From Rugalucina vietnamica (Eukaryota; Mollusca; Bivalvia; Lucinida; Lucinidae), in contig OZ024880.1 in NCBI GenBank assembly GCA_964017185.1, forward strand, positions 41,258,329 through 41,322,328: DNA of 64,000 bases. The letters are read 5' to 3'. A program made the position numbers and the translations under genes. The notes under the pieces were generated by a model. It ran no database searches. It saw only the letters and a list, made by a program, of their open reading frames with translations, and was not told the DNA's origin. How positions within the stretch are numbered: the stretch's first letter is position 1; the number at the start of each line of letters is the position of its first letter. This document shows positions 20,910 through 32,487 of this stretch, piece by piece.

Positions 20910-21685
20910 TTTAGGTGTTCAAAGCATTTTCATTACCTCAAGGAGCAGCAACCGACGGATCTATTTCATCACCAACAAGGTTACATGTTGCGAAAGTTCG
21001 CATGCTTATTGTTCATCCAATTTTAAAACTTCTCTAATTGCCATCCAGCGGGTCGGGCGTCAAACTTATTAATGACGCCCATGTATAAGGACAAAGAAGG
21101 GCTGTGATGGACCATAGAAGAAAGTTTTCAGTATCATCCTCTGTTTAGAATGGTCATTTCCATTTGCCTGCTTTTCCCCCCATTTACAGATGCCAGGTGT
21201 AGCGACAGGCAGTGTACGGTCATTATTCGGTTTGTCACATATGTCTCCTTTGGATTTGATAACTGGGTACAAGATCTAAAAACGCAATAATTTAATTTCA
21301 AATCTAATATCTTTTAAAATGAATTTCCTCCATTTTGTCTGTTAGAATGAGTCACCAAATGTTAACATGTTCTTTCTTTTGGTACCATAAATAATATTCC
21401 GACGGTAATAGATCATATATATTTACATTAGAGACTCTAAAATATAATTTATGACTGATTTTATGTGTTGGTATCTTATTTCGTTTTTCTTCGCATCTTT
21501 GATTTAAGTATGTTTGAAAATTTAAAGTTATGGATGAAACACTTTTGCCCATAACTCATCTTAACAAGCTATTAGAGGCTACTGTGGTTTAATTGGATGT
21601 TCTGTGGATCTCCCATTTAATCTAAGATAGTCACATGCACGCGACAGAGGCTAGAAAGCTAAGTTAGCCATCACGAAGAGGGTCC
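20910..21685. other. Non-coding stretch with a decayed copy of the 12326 domain
   Basis: 20980-21075 aligns with the 3' part of the domain at 12560-12660 (TGCGAAAGTTCGCATGCTTA, then CAGCGGGTCGGGCGTCAAAC), with about 40 bp deleted. The rest shows nothing recognisable. Confidence 0.5.
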
Positions 21686-21689
21686 ATTT

Positions 21690-21922
21690 AATATACAGAG
21701 ATTTAAATAGTTGTAAAAAATGAGACAAGTCAGTAGAAAAATGTTGATATTTTTCTTATTTTTGCTCAAAACATAGATTGTGGGTACACGTTAGAACCGC
21801 CTCGCCGATCTATGTTTTGGAGCAAAAATAAGAAAATTAGGTATACCCCTGCATACCCCAGTTTTGCTATATAAAAGTGGGGTATAAGGGGGTATATATT
21901 ACACGGACATGTTTTCATGATG
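21690..21922 (+). mobile_element. Fold-back MITE family FB, copy 2
   Basis: Signature hairpin ACATAGATTGTGGGTACACG, then AGAACCGCC and TCTATGTTTTGGAGC. The second hairpin is ACCCCAGTTTT...AAAGTGGGGTAT. The right end is ACGGACATGTTTTCATGATG. Confidence 0.75.
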
Positions 21923-21984
21923 GACAATTTATGGGGACAACTCTCGTATATGCAGAGGTACCATAGGCTCATCGATAGAACATA

Positions 21985-22165
21985 CATGCAATAAACAGAG
22001 AATTTTCGGCTGTAAAAATTGAAAATTTCATCAGATTTTTATTTACATATTTTTAAAATTTTTGCTCGTTGAGGTGGTTCTATCGAGTACCCACATTTTA
22101 TGTTTTGGATCAAAAATAGTATATCCCTGTATAGCCCAGTTTTTCTATACCTGTTTTTTTTTTTT
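21985..22165 (+). mobile_element. Fold-back MITE family FB, copy 3, truncated
   Basis: It starts with CAATAAACAGAGAATTTTC and retains GAGTACCCAC and TATATCCCTGTATAGCCCAG. It breaks off at a poly-T run of about 30 before the usual right end. Confidence 0.65.
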
Positions 22166-22179
22166 TTTTTTTTTTTTTT

Positions 22180-23028
22180 CCAAGAACCAATGGTTCTGTG
22201 AACGCTCACCTGAGATCTGCTATATTTACTAATAAACATGTTTAAATATTATGGTATACTAGTAAAGCCCCAGTGCAGTGGCAGATGAAAACCTGTTTTT
22301 TAGCTCACCTGAGCCGAAGGCTCATAGGTGAGCTTATAGTATACCCATGCTCCGGCGTCCGTCCGTCGTCCGTCGTCGTCAACAATTTCAAAGATCTTCT
22401 TCTCTGAAACCGCTGGGCCGATTGTTCTCATATTATACATACACTATCTACAGGTAGGGGGAAAGAATAATTGTGTTTTTTGTTTTGATCGGATAAGAAC
22501 TCTGGTTGCTATGGCAACTTATGCTTCCCATAGACTTATAATGGAAAAAAAGTGAAAATTGCCAATTTTTGCTGTCTTGTTGGAGATATTTGAATTTTGT
22601 TTTTGCAGAAATGTTTATTGAGTAGTCCTCTACGTTTCATGTGACTCTTGTCCTAATCCTTTATTTTGATTGGTTGCAACGGCCCCATATAGGGCAAAAT
22701 TTCGAAAAAACATTCAAAAATCTTCTTCTCAGAAACTGTCAAGGGGATTAAGCCTGTACTTTGTATACATGTTCCTGACAGTGGCCTCTACATAATTTGT
22801 GTTTTTTATTCCAGTCGGATAAGAACTCTGGTTGCTATGGCAACTTAAAGTTTCCATAGACTTATAATAGGAAAAGTGGAAATCGGCTATTTTTCCGCTA
22901 AAATTGCAGACATTTGAATTTTGGTTTTGCAGAAATGTTTATTGAGTAGTGTTTGACGTTTCTTGTGAGTTTTGTCCTAATCCTTTATTTTGATTGGTTG
23001 CTGGGGCCCCATAAAGGACAAAATTTTG

Positions 23029-23071
<43 letters not shown>

Positions 23072-23817
23072 ACATTCAAAAATCTTCTCCTCAGAAACTG
23101 TCAAGTGGATGAATCCTGTACTTTGTATACATGTTCCTGACAGTAGCCTCTACATAATTTGTGTTTTTATTCCAGTCGGATAAGAACTCTGGTAGCTATG
23201 GTGTCCATAGACTTATAATCGGAAAAGTGGAAATTAGCTATTTTTTCTGGACCAATTGTAGGTATTTGAATTTTGTCTTTCCAGAAATATTTATTGAGTA
23301 TATCTCTATGTTTCATGTGACTTTTTTCCTAATCCTTTACTTTGATTGGTTGCTGGGGCCACATAAAGGGTAAAATTTCGAAAAACATTTTGAAATCTTC
23401 TCCTCAGAAATTGTCTACGGCATGAAGCCTGTACTTTGTATACATGTTCCTGACAGTAGTCTCTACATAATTTGTGTTTTTGTCTTTTTTTTTTTATTTC
23501 AATCGGACAAGAAATCTGGTTGCAATGGCAGCTTAAAGTTTCGATTGACTTAAAACGGGAAAAGTGGAAATTGGCTATTTTTTCTGGTCCAATCGCAGAT
23601 ATTTGAATTCTATTTTTGCAGAAATGTTTATAGAGTAGTCCTCTACAGTTTGGTTGACTTTTGTCCTAATCCTTTATTTTGATTGGTTGGTGGGGCCCCA
23701 TAAAGGGCAAATTTTTAAAATAAATATTTGGTTAATATAGCAGATCTCAGGTGAGCGTTTATACAGGACCGTTGGTCCTCTGGTTTATTATTATTATTTT
23801 ATTTTATCTTATTGTAT

Positions 23818-23864
<47 letters not shown>

Positions 23865-24315
23865 TTTGCAAAATAATCAATATTCTGTCCATTTGCCAAT
23901 TTCTTGCAGGTCTTTCCCTTCAAATGACATTTTAACAGTTTTCCCCATTCAAATGCATAGGCAACCCATGTCCTTGTGAGCCTTCGGTGGGGTAAAAGTG
24001 GTATACAAAATACACATTGAAGTACTTTCGTCACTGATGCAACATGCCATGGAGACCAGGAGAAGATTTTGAAGGTTTTTACCGTATATGGACGTTGCGG
24101 CCATCTTGGTCATGTGACCTGGATTACCTATAAATACTTTCTTTCCCCCTTCCTATAGAGGCTTCCTATAAAATTTGATTTTGATTGGCCAAGCAGTTTC
24201 AGAGAAGAAGATTTTTGAAATTGTGGACGACGATGGACGACGACGAACGGACGCCGGATCATGGCCATCATATAAGCTCACCTTGTAAGCCTTACAGCTC
24301 AGGTGAGCTAATAAA
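22180..24315 (+). mobile_element. GCTCACCTGAG-family element, outer copy, split by a nested copy
   Basis: The left end is GAACCAATGGTTCTGTGAAC followed by GCTCACCTGAG. The right end (24270-24313) is CTTACAGCTCAGGTGAGCTA. The interior right part has family phrases GGCCATCTTGGTCATGTGAC and GATTGGCCAAGCAGTTTCAG. An inverted copy occupies 22303-23785. No protein is encoded; function and class are unknown. Confidence 0.72.
22303..23785 (-). mobile_element. GCTCACCTGAG-family element, nested inverted copy with four ~340 bp internal units
   Basis: It opens with TAGCTCACCTGAGCCGAAGG and closes with ATCTCAGGTGAGCG, then ACCGTTGGTCCTCTGG. Inside, a unit marked by AAGAACTCTGGTTGCTATGG and by CCTAATCCTTTATTTTGATT repeats four times (markers near 22495, 22821, 23181 and 23508). 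A poly-A run covers about 23028-23070. Two units hold the palindrome GTTGCTATGGCAAC (22505-22518, 22831-22844). A (TTTA)n tract follows at about 23815-23868. Confidence 0.7.
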
Positions 24316-24624
24316 AGTGGGGTTGCCCATTAATTGAACCATAATTTTACATGATAGACTGGAGGTAACAGGATTAAACATTTTCTTATTTTTGTTCCAA
24401 AACATAATTAAACAGCAAAGAATGCAAACACAGGCGATTTTGATGGTAGCTAAAATTTGTTTGTTTGTTTGCTTGATTGTTTGTTTGTTTCGTGGTTAAG
24501 CGACCCAGTCAACAACAATGATCATAACAGGACGTTGTCTCCCCATTTTATGAGACTTCTACGTAATCATTAGGATGCCGTGACACCCAAAATGTGTTTG
24601 AGAATATAAACACCTAAGTAAACA

Positions 24625-24658
<34 letters not shown>

Positions 24659-25239
24659 TAAAAATAAGAAAGCCTTCTTTTTTGTCAACTGAAAGTTTTA
24701 AGTTTATGCAACTTTTCTAAAACCCTCTATATAGCAGGAATTAAAATTGCAGTAACCATGTCCGAGAGTTCCCCGATGTTTTTCTACAGTCAGGATGATA
24801 CTCGGTTTGGATAGTTATCGCCATACATACATGAGTGTTAGCTTAGTGGAGCATAGACCTCATTTGTGACTAAGCTATTTGTATGCCAATGTTGTCGCTT
24901 ACGTTTTAACTTTCCATTGATAGGATACAACGTTCTGCTTGATGAATGTCCAACTGCAAACCAGCTCAAAAAATGACGTAAGAACAGATGCGATTTCAGT
25001 CGAGGTCTCAAACAAGAGCAGAGGAACTGACACAGTTGGTCCACCGTATATGCAAAAAAAAGACAAATATTCCACAATGGTTTAGGGATGTGTCCATGGT
25101 CCAGGGGCTGCCACGCGACATAACACCAGCTGGAAACTCTACATGGTGGTGTACAAGAATGCTTGATTATCGCGGCGCGAATTACAAAAAGGTTTCTTCC
25201 GAGGAGATGTCGTCGACGACGCTGAACACCGGAGTATGA
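24316..25239. other. Non-coding stretch: R4 relic, poly-T and one uncertain frame
   Basis: 24490-24600 is a reversed R4 fragment (GACCCAGTCAACAACAATGA, then ACAGGACGTTGTCTCC). A poly-T run lies at about 24629-24657. An 83-codon plus-strand frame at 24988-25239 (IPQWFRDVSMVQGL, LDYRGANYKKVSSEEM) is moderately protein-like. It has an in-frame stop directly upstream and no family I recognise, so I do not call it a gene. Confidence 0.4.
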
Positions 25240-25762
25240 GCATATTGAGGTTTATTTGTTTATTTGAGTGTCACATATCAAATATATATACAATATACAG
25301 TTTCACAAGCTACAACATATTTGATATCCAGTCTGGATAGACTTATGAGACACTATAGTTTGCAAATTGCTTAAAAACAGAATATACATATCACAAATTA
25401 GCAAAATATACAACAATATAAAACATGGAATAAAGCTAATTAAGAAAGGAAGAACAAAAAGGACTTATTAAGTTCAGACGACTGACGAGGGTAAGCCGCG
25501 GGTACAGTGTGGCGGAAACCTATGTCCAGACATCACTACACCCGCCGCCTACCGTCGTCCCCTTAAATGACATGATTATTGTTTATTTGAGCCCAGTGTT
25601 GAATAACAGTATAACATACATAATATATAACATAATGTGAAATATACCACCTATTCTTTTTAGAATAACAATAGACTGTTGTTTGTAAACATATCTACAT
25701 CAAATCAAATCATGTTTTCTCTTGCTTACGGTTTTTTTCCGGATGGGATGATCGGATGCCAA

Positions 25763-26045
25763 GAATCGTGCCCCAATATGCGCCGAGAAACTGCCTTATA
25801 GGGAGTGGTCCTACAAAGGCCGCTCCCGACGCACACCGAGGTCCGTATTTAAAGAAATGGCATACAAATATTTAATACAGTTAAAAACTCATAATATTAT
25901 ACAGGAATCGTGCCCCAATATGCGTCGAGAACCTGCCTTATAGGGGATGGTCCTACAAAGGCCGCTCGCGACACACATCGAGGTCCGCATTTAAAGAAAT
26001 GACTTTCACATATTATTACTGTTAAAACACATATAGTTTGTCGAA
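25763..26045 (-). repeat. Tandem duplication in the LINE-C 3' UTR, period 142 bp
   Basis: Blocks starting GAATCGTGCCCCAATATGCG at 25763 and the same text with one change at 25905 run in parallel through GGTCCTACAAAGGCCGCTC and TTTAAAGAAATG. Divergence is roughly 8-10 percent by eye. Confidence 0.9.
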
Positions 26046-26149
26046 GTTGAGGGCCAGTTATATCTGCACTCGGTATACAAAAGGCAACAAACATAGATGA
26101 TTATTATAGTCTTAAACTTAATTATATACAGGTATAATTTACAATAATT

Positions 26150-29100
26150 CTATTTACAATTTAATGTTTGTCGTCTTTGCAGTATTTTTGAACAGGTTTT
26201 GGCACACAAACGGACTAGATCTGGGCTAGAAAATAAAAATACAAACTTATTTTCTAAAGACAGTGAATCAAAGTTTGGATCGAAGTTGATAGCTTGGGCT
26301 AAAAGAGCATACCTCAAATCATCGTATACTTTACAATTCAAAATTACATGTATTTCATTTTCGAGAACATTACAAAACGGACATAAGCGTGATTCTTCGG
26401 GTAAACCCTCATAACGACCTGTTTCAATCCTTATCGGTGCAACACCACAACGGAATTTGCTAAAAGCAGATCTGTGACTAACTGGAAGTATAAGTTTGCA
26501 GTAGTTTTCGGCGACATAATTTTGCTTAAAAGTCTTGTATAATCGAAGTTTGTTTCTCCCCCTACCAGATGGACCCACGTTACTATTAATCCTAGCTAAC
26601 CAACCGTTTACAAAATTTTCATAAATGTTGTTTTCAAAGTCAGTTACAAATCGCCGAGATGATGGTATTGCTTCAGTAATACGCGAAAACTGTCCGAAAT
26701 TATTAGCTGCAAGAAACTGTGAGACAGAGTACATCCAATTTTTACATGATCTACCAGCTTTTTCAAATGCCCATAGAGAAATGCGCTTATTTAGACGGTT
26801 ATTATTCATTGCGGCTAATTTCGACCAGTAAAGACTAACACTTTTCCACTGACGCACAACGGTGGGCTTCCAAGCCATTTCTCCTGCGACGGCATCGTTA
26901 GGTGTGTATTTGCCTACCCCTAAGTAAAATCGCATGGCCCTATTATGTACTGCATCTATACAAGAATACGACTTAATACCCCAAATTGGTGAACTATAAC
27001 TAATGACTGGCCAAACAACAGAATCATACAGCTTGGTAAATACACTATATGGAACGCCACCGATAATTTTACATTTAGCGATGAGCAATCCAAGGGCTCT
27101 ACTGGCACTCTGAGCAACGTGTTTGACCATTATATTATAGTCTAAATGCTCACTTAATATAACACCTAAATATGTATATCTGTCGGTTATACTTATTACC
27201 CCATCACCATAAGAAAACGTAGCATCAGTTTTTGGAACAGAGTTTTGTCGAAAATGGACAACGTTACTTTTGTCCCTGTTAACAGTCATACCATTTCTAC
27301 CACACCAATCGCTCAGTGCATCTAAAAGCAACTGTAAATCCGTTTCGGTTTCTGCTAGCAATACTATATCATCTGCATATAACATTATGCAAACCTTTTC
27401 ATTGTTAACCTTAACACCTAAGTCTAGAGATTTGAGAAAGACAGCAAGATCATTTATAAATAGATTAAATAGCAGTGGCGATAAAACACACCCCTGACGG
27501 AGCCCACAATTCACATCAAACCAGTCAGTTCTGTACGAATTTAGTCTAACACATGACTTAACGGTAGTATAAAGGGATTTGACTGCTTGAAACATCCTAC
27601 CAGAAATTCCAATATCCGATAATCTTTTCCATAATAAAGATCTGTTAATAGTGTCATAGGCTTTTTTAAAATCAATAAAAGCACAAAAAGTGGATTTCTT
27701 CAACTTTTTTCTAGTGTCAACCAGATTTACTAAAGACGAAATATGATCAGTGGTGCTTCTTTTCTTTCTGAAACCGTTCTGTTCATCTACTATTTTATTA
27801 TTTTCGTCTGACCAAGAAGATAACCGATTATTTAAAATTGAACAGTATAATTTGTACATAATAGGTGCAAGGCTAATGCCCCTGTACGAAAGTGGGTCAC
27901 GTTTGTCTGTGGTTGACGATTTTGGGATCGGATTGATTATACATTTACCCCACTCGGACGGTACTATACCATTATCAAAGCAAATATTAAATAAAACATG
28001 CAGAAAGGAAACAGCCGTATCATTTTTGCTTGGCGCGACAGCGTCAAGCAATTGAAACGGAATGAGGATTTCTTCTCAATCTGTTGGGGTTTTCCTTTAA
28101 TCTGTGGGGTTTCCCTTTGACATCCAGGGGCCTGGTTCCAGTCGCAATGTTTTTATACACTTCTTGCATAATAAATCAATTGAAGACGGAAACCAGACTT
28201 GCTCTCCGCCGTTTTTATAATGACTTGTGGGAAGAATGACGTACTTGGATCTAACGTTAAACATTTAGTTGGCGTTCTGGACGGATAATGCTAAAACCCG
28301 GAACTTTGTCCTAGGAACGACCAAGTACGAAAGCTTGAAATCCACCGTAGCGAGGAAGTGTTCACGACCGACGCGACCCATCGAGTTACCGAAAAACTCC
28401 ACAAACCTACGAACACAACACACGGACAAATATTGTTACATACAGACTAGCCAAGCGTTCCTTTTAACAAGGAAAATTTATTAAGTACTTCAGCGGGAAT
28501 ATTATCTATACCGGTAGCTTTACCACGTTTTACAGAGTCGATGGCCTTTTTGACCTCAAAGATAGAAATATGTTCATTGTAATCTGTTGAAAATGCTGAC
28601 TGGGTGCATCGTTAGTCATGTTACTACTTGCGTTGTCAGTGCTATTATCCGAATCGATATCAGTATCAGTAACCCGAGTAGTACCATTGAATAAAGAACA
28701 GAAGTCATTGCGCCATTTACGTAATACATCATTAATATCAAATGATACGGAACCATCGTCTAATGCTACTTCCATGGGTATAGCGTTTTTGTTTGCGTGA
28801 GAGATACCAATTTTACCTATAGATTTCCAAAATTTCGATTGATCAACATTACACTCATTTAAAATGCCTTCTTGCAAAGAATACCAATGAGACCGTTTTG
28901 CTCTTTGGACTTCCCTGTCAAATTCCTTGCGCACTCTTACGAACGTAGACTTGTTTCTTAATGCATCGCTTCGAGACTGGCTTCGTAGCCATAGTTTTTC
29001 GGCATCGCAAACAGATGACCATAGATCGGACAGTTTATCAGACCACCAAGGCTTGTTTGGCCGATGCTTTTTATTCTTCGTTGAGTTACTTGAAGTATTT

Positions 29101-30179
29101 TTACGTTTGATCATAGGCAACTGTTTAAGCATTTCGTCCTTAAGAATTTTACACCAATCCGAATAAACGCCATCAATATCCGACTGTGAACGTAAGCTAC
29201 TTTCAAGCTTTGAGATTGTGTCATTTACTCGAAACAAAAGTTCGTCATCATCTAAGAAATTTTCAGAAACATTGGATACATCAAACCTGTAAAAGTCGCC
29301 ATTAGTACAGGAGTGTTCAGAAGATGCATTCGCTGATTTACATGTATCCCCTCCTGAATCGAATTCAACATTCCATTTCAGTAAAGAATGATCCGGTAGA
29401 CCTACTGGTCCCGCACAGTTAAGGCTGCCCGACTGATTAATTAACTCACAATTCCTTGTAACAGAAAAATTAGAGAAACTGCCTAGACTTGAGTGAGAAA
29501 CAAAACAGTAATCAACGACTGCCCTGCCATTTGTGGAAACTGATGTAAAATCATTGTTCTTTCCTCTACCATTCAAAAAACACATGTTTGTGTTAATCAA
29601 AAAGTCAATTAAAAGTTCCCCATATTTGTTTAAATGAAAATCTATAATTTCGCGGTCAGGTATGCAATCTACACCTCTAATAAAATCGTCTAAATCTCCA
29701 CATCGGCCATTGAAATCCCCACAAACATACATGATACCCTCGTTTTGATACTTATATACATCTGATAGTAGATTATCAAAAAATGTGTTGACATCAAAAT
29801 ACCTTGAAGAGTTTTCTGGTGGTAGGTAGCAGACGGACGGGACTATGCACAAACTGGTCGATTTATGACTTAATTTCAACCATAAAATACCCTCATTACT
29901 GTCATCTAATATTGAAATATCAAATTCTAAAAATAAGTCAGTACGAATAAAGAAGCCAACTCCTCCAGAGCCACGCCTGGCATTTCTATGTTGATGTTTT
30001 CTATTATTACCGAACCATTTAAAACCATTTACTTCCAGATTATTAGTGTTTGTTAAATGCGACTCTGCTACTCCCAGGATGTCAACGTCTGACGATAAAA
30101 GACACTCGGACCTAAGGATGTAATTATCACTGTCGACATTAGTATTCCAGCCCCGGACATTCCAAAACCCTGCTACTAT
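26150..30179 (-). pseudogene. LINE-C ORF2: AP endonuclease plus reverse transcriptase, interrupted
   Basis: The product would nick DNA and copy its RNA at the nick. The endonuclease half begins FWNVRGWNTNV, then GVAESHL (catalytic Glu), CGDFNGRCGD, VDYCFVS and LPDHSLLKW. The RT half (26150-28053) has PLSYRGISL, GFRKKRSTTDH, FIDFKKAYDTIN, LRQGCVLSPLLFN and the catalytic YADD at about 27368-27379. Near the C-terminus, CPFCNVLENEIHVILNC gives C-x2-C-x7-H-x4-C. The frame follows the ORF1 TAG codon directly with no ATG. Two lesions stop expression: a one-base frameshift near 28575-28582 (the frame of MNIFLSL versus NEHISIFEV), and the 421 bp insertion at 28054-28474. Confidence 0.92.
28054..28474. 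mobile_element. 421 bp insertion inside LINE-C ORF2 with 4 bp AATT target duplication
   Basis: AATT occurs at 28050-28053 and 28475-28478. Removing the insert and one AATT joins the codons for IPAEVLN and LLDAVAPSK in frame. The insert starts GAAACGGAATGAGG and ends CCTTTTAACAAGGAA. It has no inverted ends I can recognise and no significant frame. The family is unknown. Confidence 0.72.
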
Positions 30180-31571
30180 CTAATCTCGCCAGCGACGCCC
30201 ATCCCGAGGTCGTTCCTGTCTGTAATCGCGACCTGACTGATAACTGTCATTACGATAGTTACTATTATAGTCTCTTCCGTTGCCATAATATTGACGATTC
30301 CCGTCATGTCTATTCGAATCCGGGTCCCTACTCCTTCCACTTTGTCGGTCGGGCTGACGGTCGTTCTGTTGTTGATTATACCTTGAGCTACTGTGATCAT
30401 CGCGGGACTCTCTGGTATTATTGGACGACAAATTGTCTCTATCATATAGTATTCTTGAGCCCCGCATTGATAGATTGCTGGCATTCGATTTCATAGCATG
30501 AACAATTCTTCGAAAATTGCTACTGACAGACCGCTGTGATGGGTGCATGTCGTGGTGAATAAACACCTTAGCAAATTGTCTTGAGTCTTTGAGACGACGT
30601 TTCTCTTTCATTACGCGCGTTTTATCCTGCTTACTCTTCATTCTGGCTATAACAACTCCTGGTATCGTGTCTGTATGTGATTGTTTCCTTTCAGCTTCAT
30701 CGACGGAGACATCAGAGAGTCTGAGTCCGTCCCGCAACAGTGAATTTACTTTATTCTTTATGTTTTCGTTGTGACTTTCTGGCAAGTTCCTGATAACAAT
30801 ATTAAGTGAAATGTCCCTTTCACTGTGACTATTTTGTGAACCTGAATCACGTGACTTCACTTCTGTGCGTATATCGTCAAGGTCTGCCGCCACTTCAGCT
30901 CTCAAAGATTCCTTGAAATCTTCCAATCTAGAATCAAAATCAGCTCTAATTTTGTTCATCTCCGAATTCACACGTTTATCCAGAATTTGTGACACTTTTG
31001 TAGCAATGCGTTTCTCGAGCCCTGAGTCTATCTTGTCTAGCCTTTCATTCACTGACATAAACATCATATTCATATCAGCCGACAACTTAGCAAACAGCTG
31101 TTGCACCGACGGCGTCGCACTAACATGAACGTCTGCCTCCGTAACTATAAGACTCTGTGGCACTTTACCCGCCCCTTTATTGTTCAGATTTCTCCGTGCT
31201 TTGCGGGATGAACGTTTTTCATTTTCATTTTCAATGTCCTCCGACTCATTCTCAACGTCTCCAACACCGCGCGCTTTTTTGGTAGAAGCGTCTGACGTTT
31301 CTGGTAGCGACAGATTACGCTTACGGCGATTGGCATGGGGCGTATCTACTTTGGAAATCCTCTGGCTAGACATTATGGAGTCCACATATTCAGAAGCCTC
31401 AGCCAAAGTGTCCTTGACAGTTGCTTGATCACGTCCGGGTGAGCTACTTTTGTCGAGCGATGTGTCCTCCCTAGTGATCTTGTCCTCAGATGAATTCGTC
31501 ATGGTCACAACACAACACAATGAATTGACTGTAGAAACGTGAAAAGACCTATCTAGCCTCCGGCTTTTCAC
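30180..31571 (-). CDS. LINE-C ORF1: L1-like RNA-binding protein, 463 codons
   Basis: ORF1 proteins of L1-type LINEs coat the element RNA as trimers and act as nucleic-acid chaperones. Residues 1-160 are charged and Ser-rich, with an RKR-type basic patch near 82-86. Residues 165-240 look like a coiled coil (MSVNERLDKIDSGLEKRIAT and the following heptads). Residues 255-345 resemble an RRM plus C-terminal domain (LNIVIRNLPESHNENIKNKV, KVFIHHDMHP). Residues 378-463 are a low-complexity R/D/N/S/Q/Y tail. The frame opens at Met 1 (31571), but Met 24 (31502, MTNSSEDKITRED) is the likelier start because upstream codons look like leader sequence. It ends at TAG directly before in-frame ORF2. The frame is intact. 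Confidence 0.87.
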   Translation of the reverse strand: MKSRRLDRSFHVSTVNSLCCVVTMTNSSEDKITREDTSLDKSSSPGRDQATVKDTLAEASEYVDSIMSSQRISKVDTPHANRRKRNLSLPETSDASTKKARGVGDVENESEDIENENEKRSSRKARRNLNNKGAGKVPQSLIVTEADVHVSATPSVQQLFAKLSADMNMMFMSVNERLDKIDSGLEKRIATKVSQILDKRVNSEMNKIRADFDSRLEDFKESLRAEVAADLDDIRTEVKSRDSGSQNSHSERDISLNIVIRNLPESHNENIKNKVNSLLRDGLRLSDVSVDEAERKQSHTDTIPGVVIARMKSKQDKTRVMKEKRRLKDSRQFAKVFIHHDMHPSQRSVSSNFRRIVHAMKSNASNLSMRGSRILYDRDNLSSNNTRESRDDHSSSRYNQQQNDRQPDRQSGRSRDPDSNRHDGNRQYYGNGRDYNSNYRNDSYQSGRDYRQERPRDGRRWRD

Positions 31572-31600
31572 AATGGTTTTTCACAATAGTAAATACCTAT

Positions 31601-32487
31601 GTATTGTTCCCGATTATCGATATTATGTCCGCACGTTTGGTTTCCGCTTCTCAGTATAATAAGACAAAGGAAAATTCCAAAATTGCTCTGATTTCAACAC
31701 TAATTAGATTAACTTTATATTTTTTTATCCAAATATTTATTCCTGATAATATTCCGAATACACCAGTACTAAATTTGTCTTTATCACTATCCTAGGAAAC
31801 AAGAAAAATCACGAAACTCTGCTGTGCGAAAAAGCGAACCTCTTCACTCAGCAGTGTAACGGTATTAAGGTGAGACAATTAAAATCTGTTTAGAATTTTG
31901 GTTTGAATTGGCACGATTTACTTTGATAAAGACCTCCGTGATCTTTCAGCGTATAAACATTTCTCTTTCAAAAGCCATACAATTTGTAATAATTAGGTCA
32001 AAAGTATATGTTGAGGCTTTTTAAGAACTAATTAAGTGTGAACTCGAAACCATTTCAGTTCAACTATCATGACAGTTGCTTTCAAAACATGAAAAAGTAG
32101 CTTTACAAATGACCACAAAAACAATGCACCTACACCATTTATCAGTTCGGAGGGCCAAGCTATCGTGAGTATCATATGTGATATAAATGACTTTCGGTGG
32201 AAGTGCGGTTACTTCAAAGTTGTCATTGGGTCTTTGAAGATATCTATCATATTCACGGTAGTAGACATATTTTTATTTTGAAAACAAAACATAATCATTA
32301 TACAAACGTGCTTTTCGCGTAAGTTTAAAATGCTGTACTCTCTTATTTAGAAATCAAGCATTCTACATAAGTTTGCTTGTTATGATCCACACTGGTCTAC
32401 CTTTTATACCATTTGAGTCGGTTTGCGGGCCCTACGGCAAACATACATGTAAATGATTCCATCTTAGAAAACAAATTACACTTAGTG
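31601..32487. other. Non-coding stretch upstream of LINE-C
   Basis: It may include LINE-C 5' UTR near 31600. Otherwise nothing is recognised. Confidence 0.35.

Larger units (their letters stand above)
25240..31600 (-). mobile_element. LINE-C: near full-length non-LTR retrotransposon
   Basis: On the minus strand the order is 5' region, ORF1 (31571-30180), ORF2 (30179-26150, broken), a roughly 0.9 kb 3' UTR, and a tail of CAAATAAACAAATAAAC at about 25243-25265. The total is about 6.3 kb. The 3' UTR has a tandem duplication with a 142 bp period (25763-26045). No target duplication was identified, so the exact ends are uncertain. The L1-like ORF1, AP endonuclease and RT place it among ORF1/ORF2 LINEs. 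I cannot settle the clade (Tx1/L1- or I/Nimb-like). Confidence 0.88.

Noticed and set aside
22150-23070. Long poly-T and poly-A runs as signs of processed retrogenes.
   Set aside because: They lie within fold-back and GCTCACCTGAG elements and are not attached to any coding sequence.
24988-25239. An 83-codon protein-like frame.
   Set aside because: There is an in-frame stop immediately upstream and no family is recognised. It is mentioned in the stretch description but not called as a gene.
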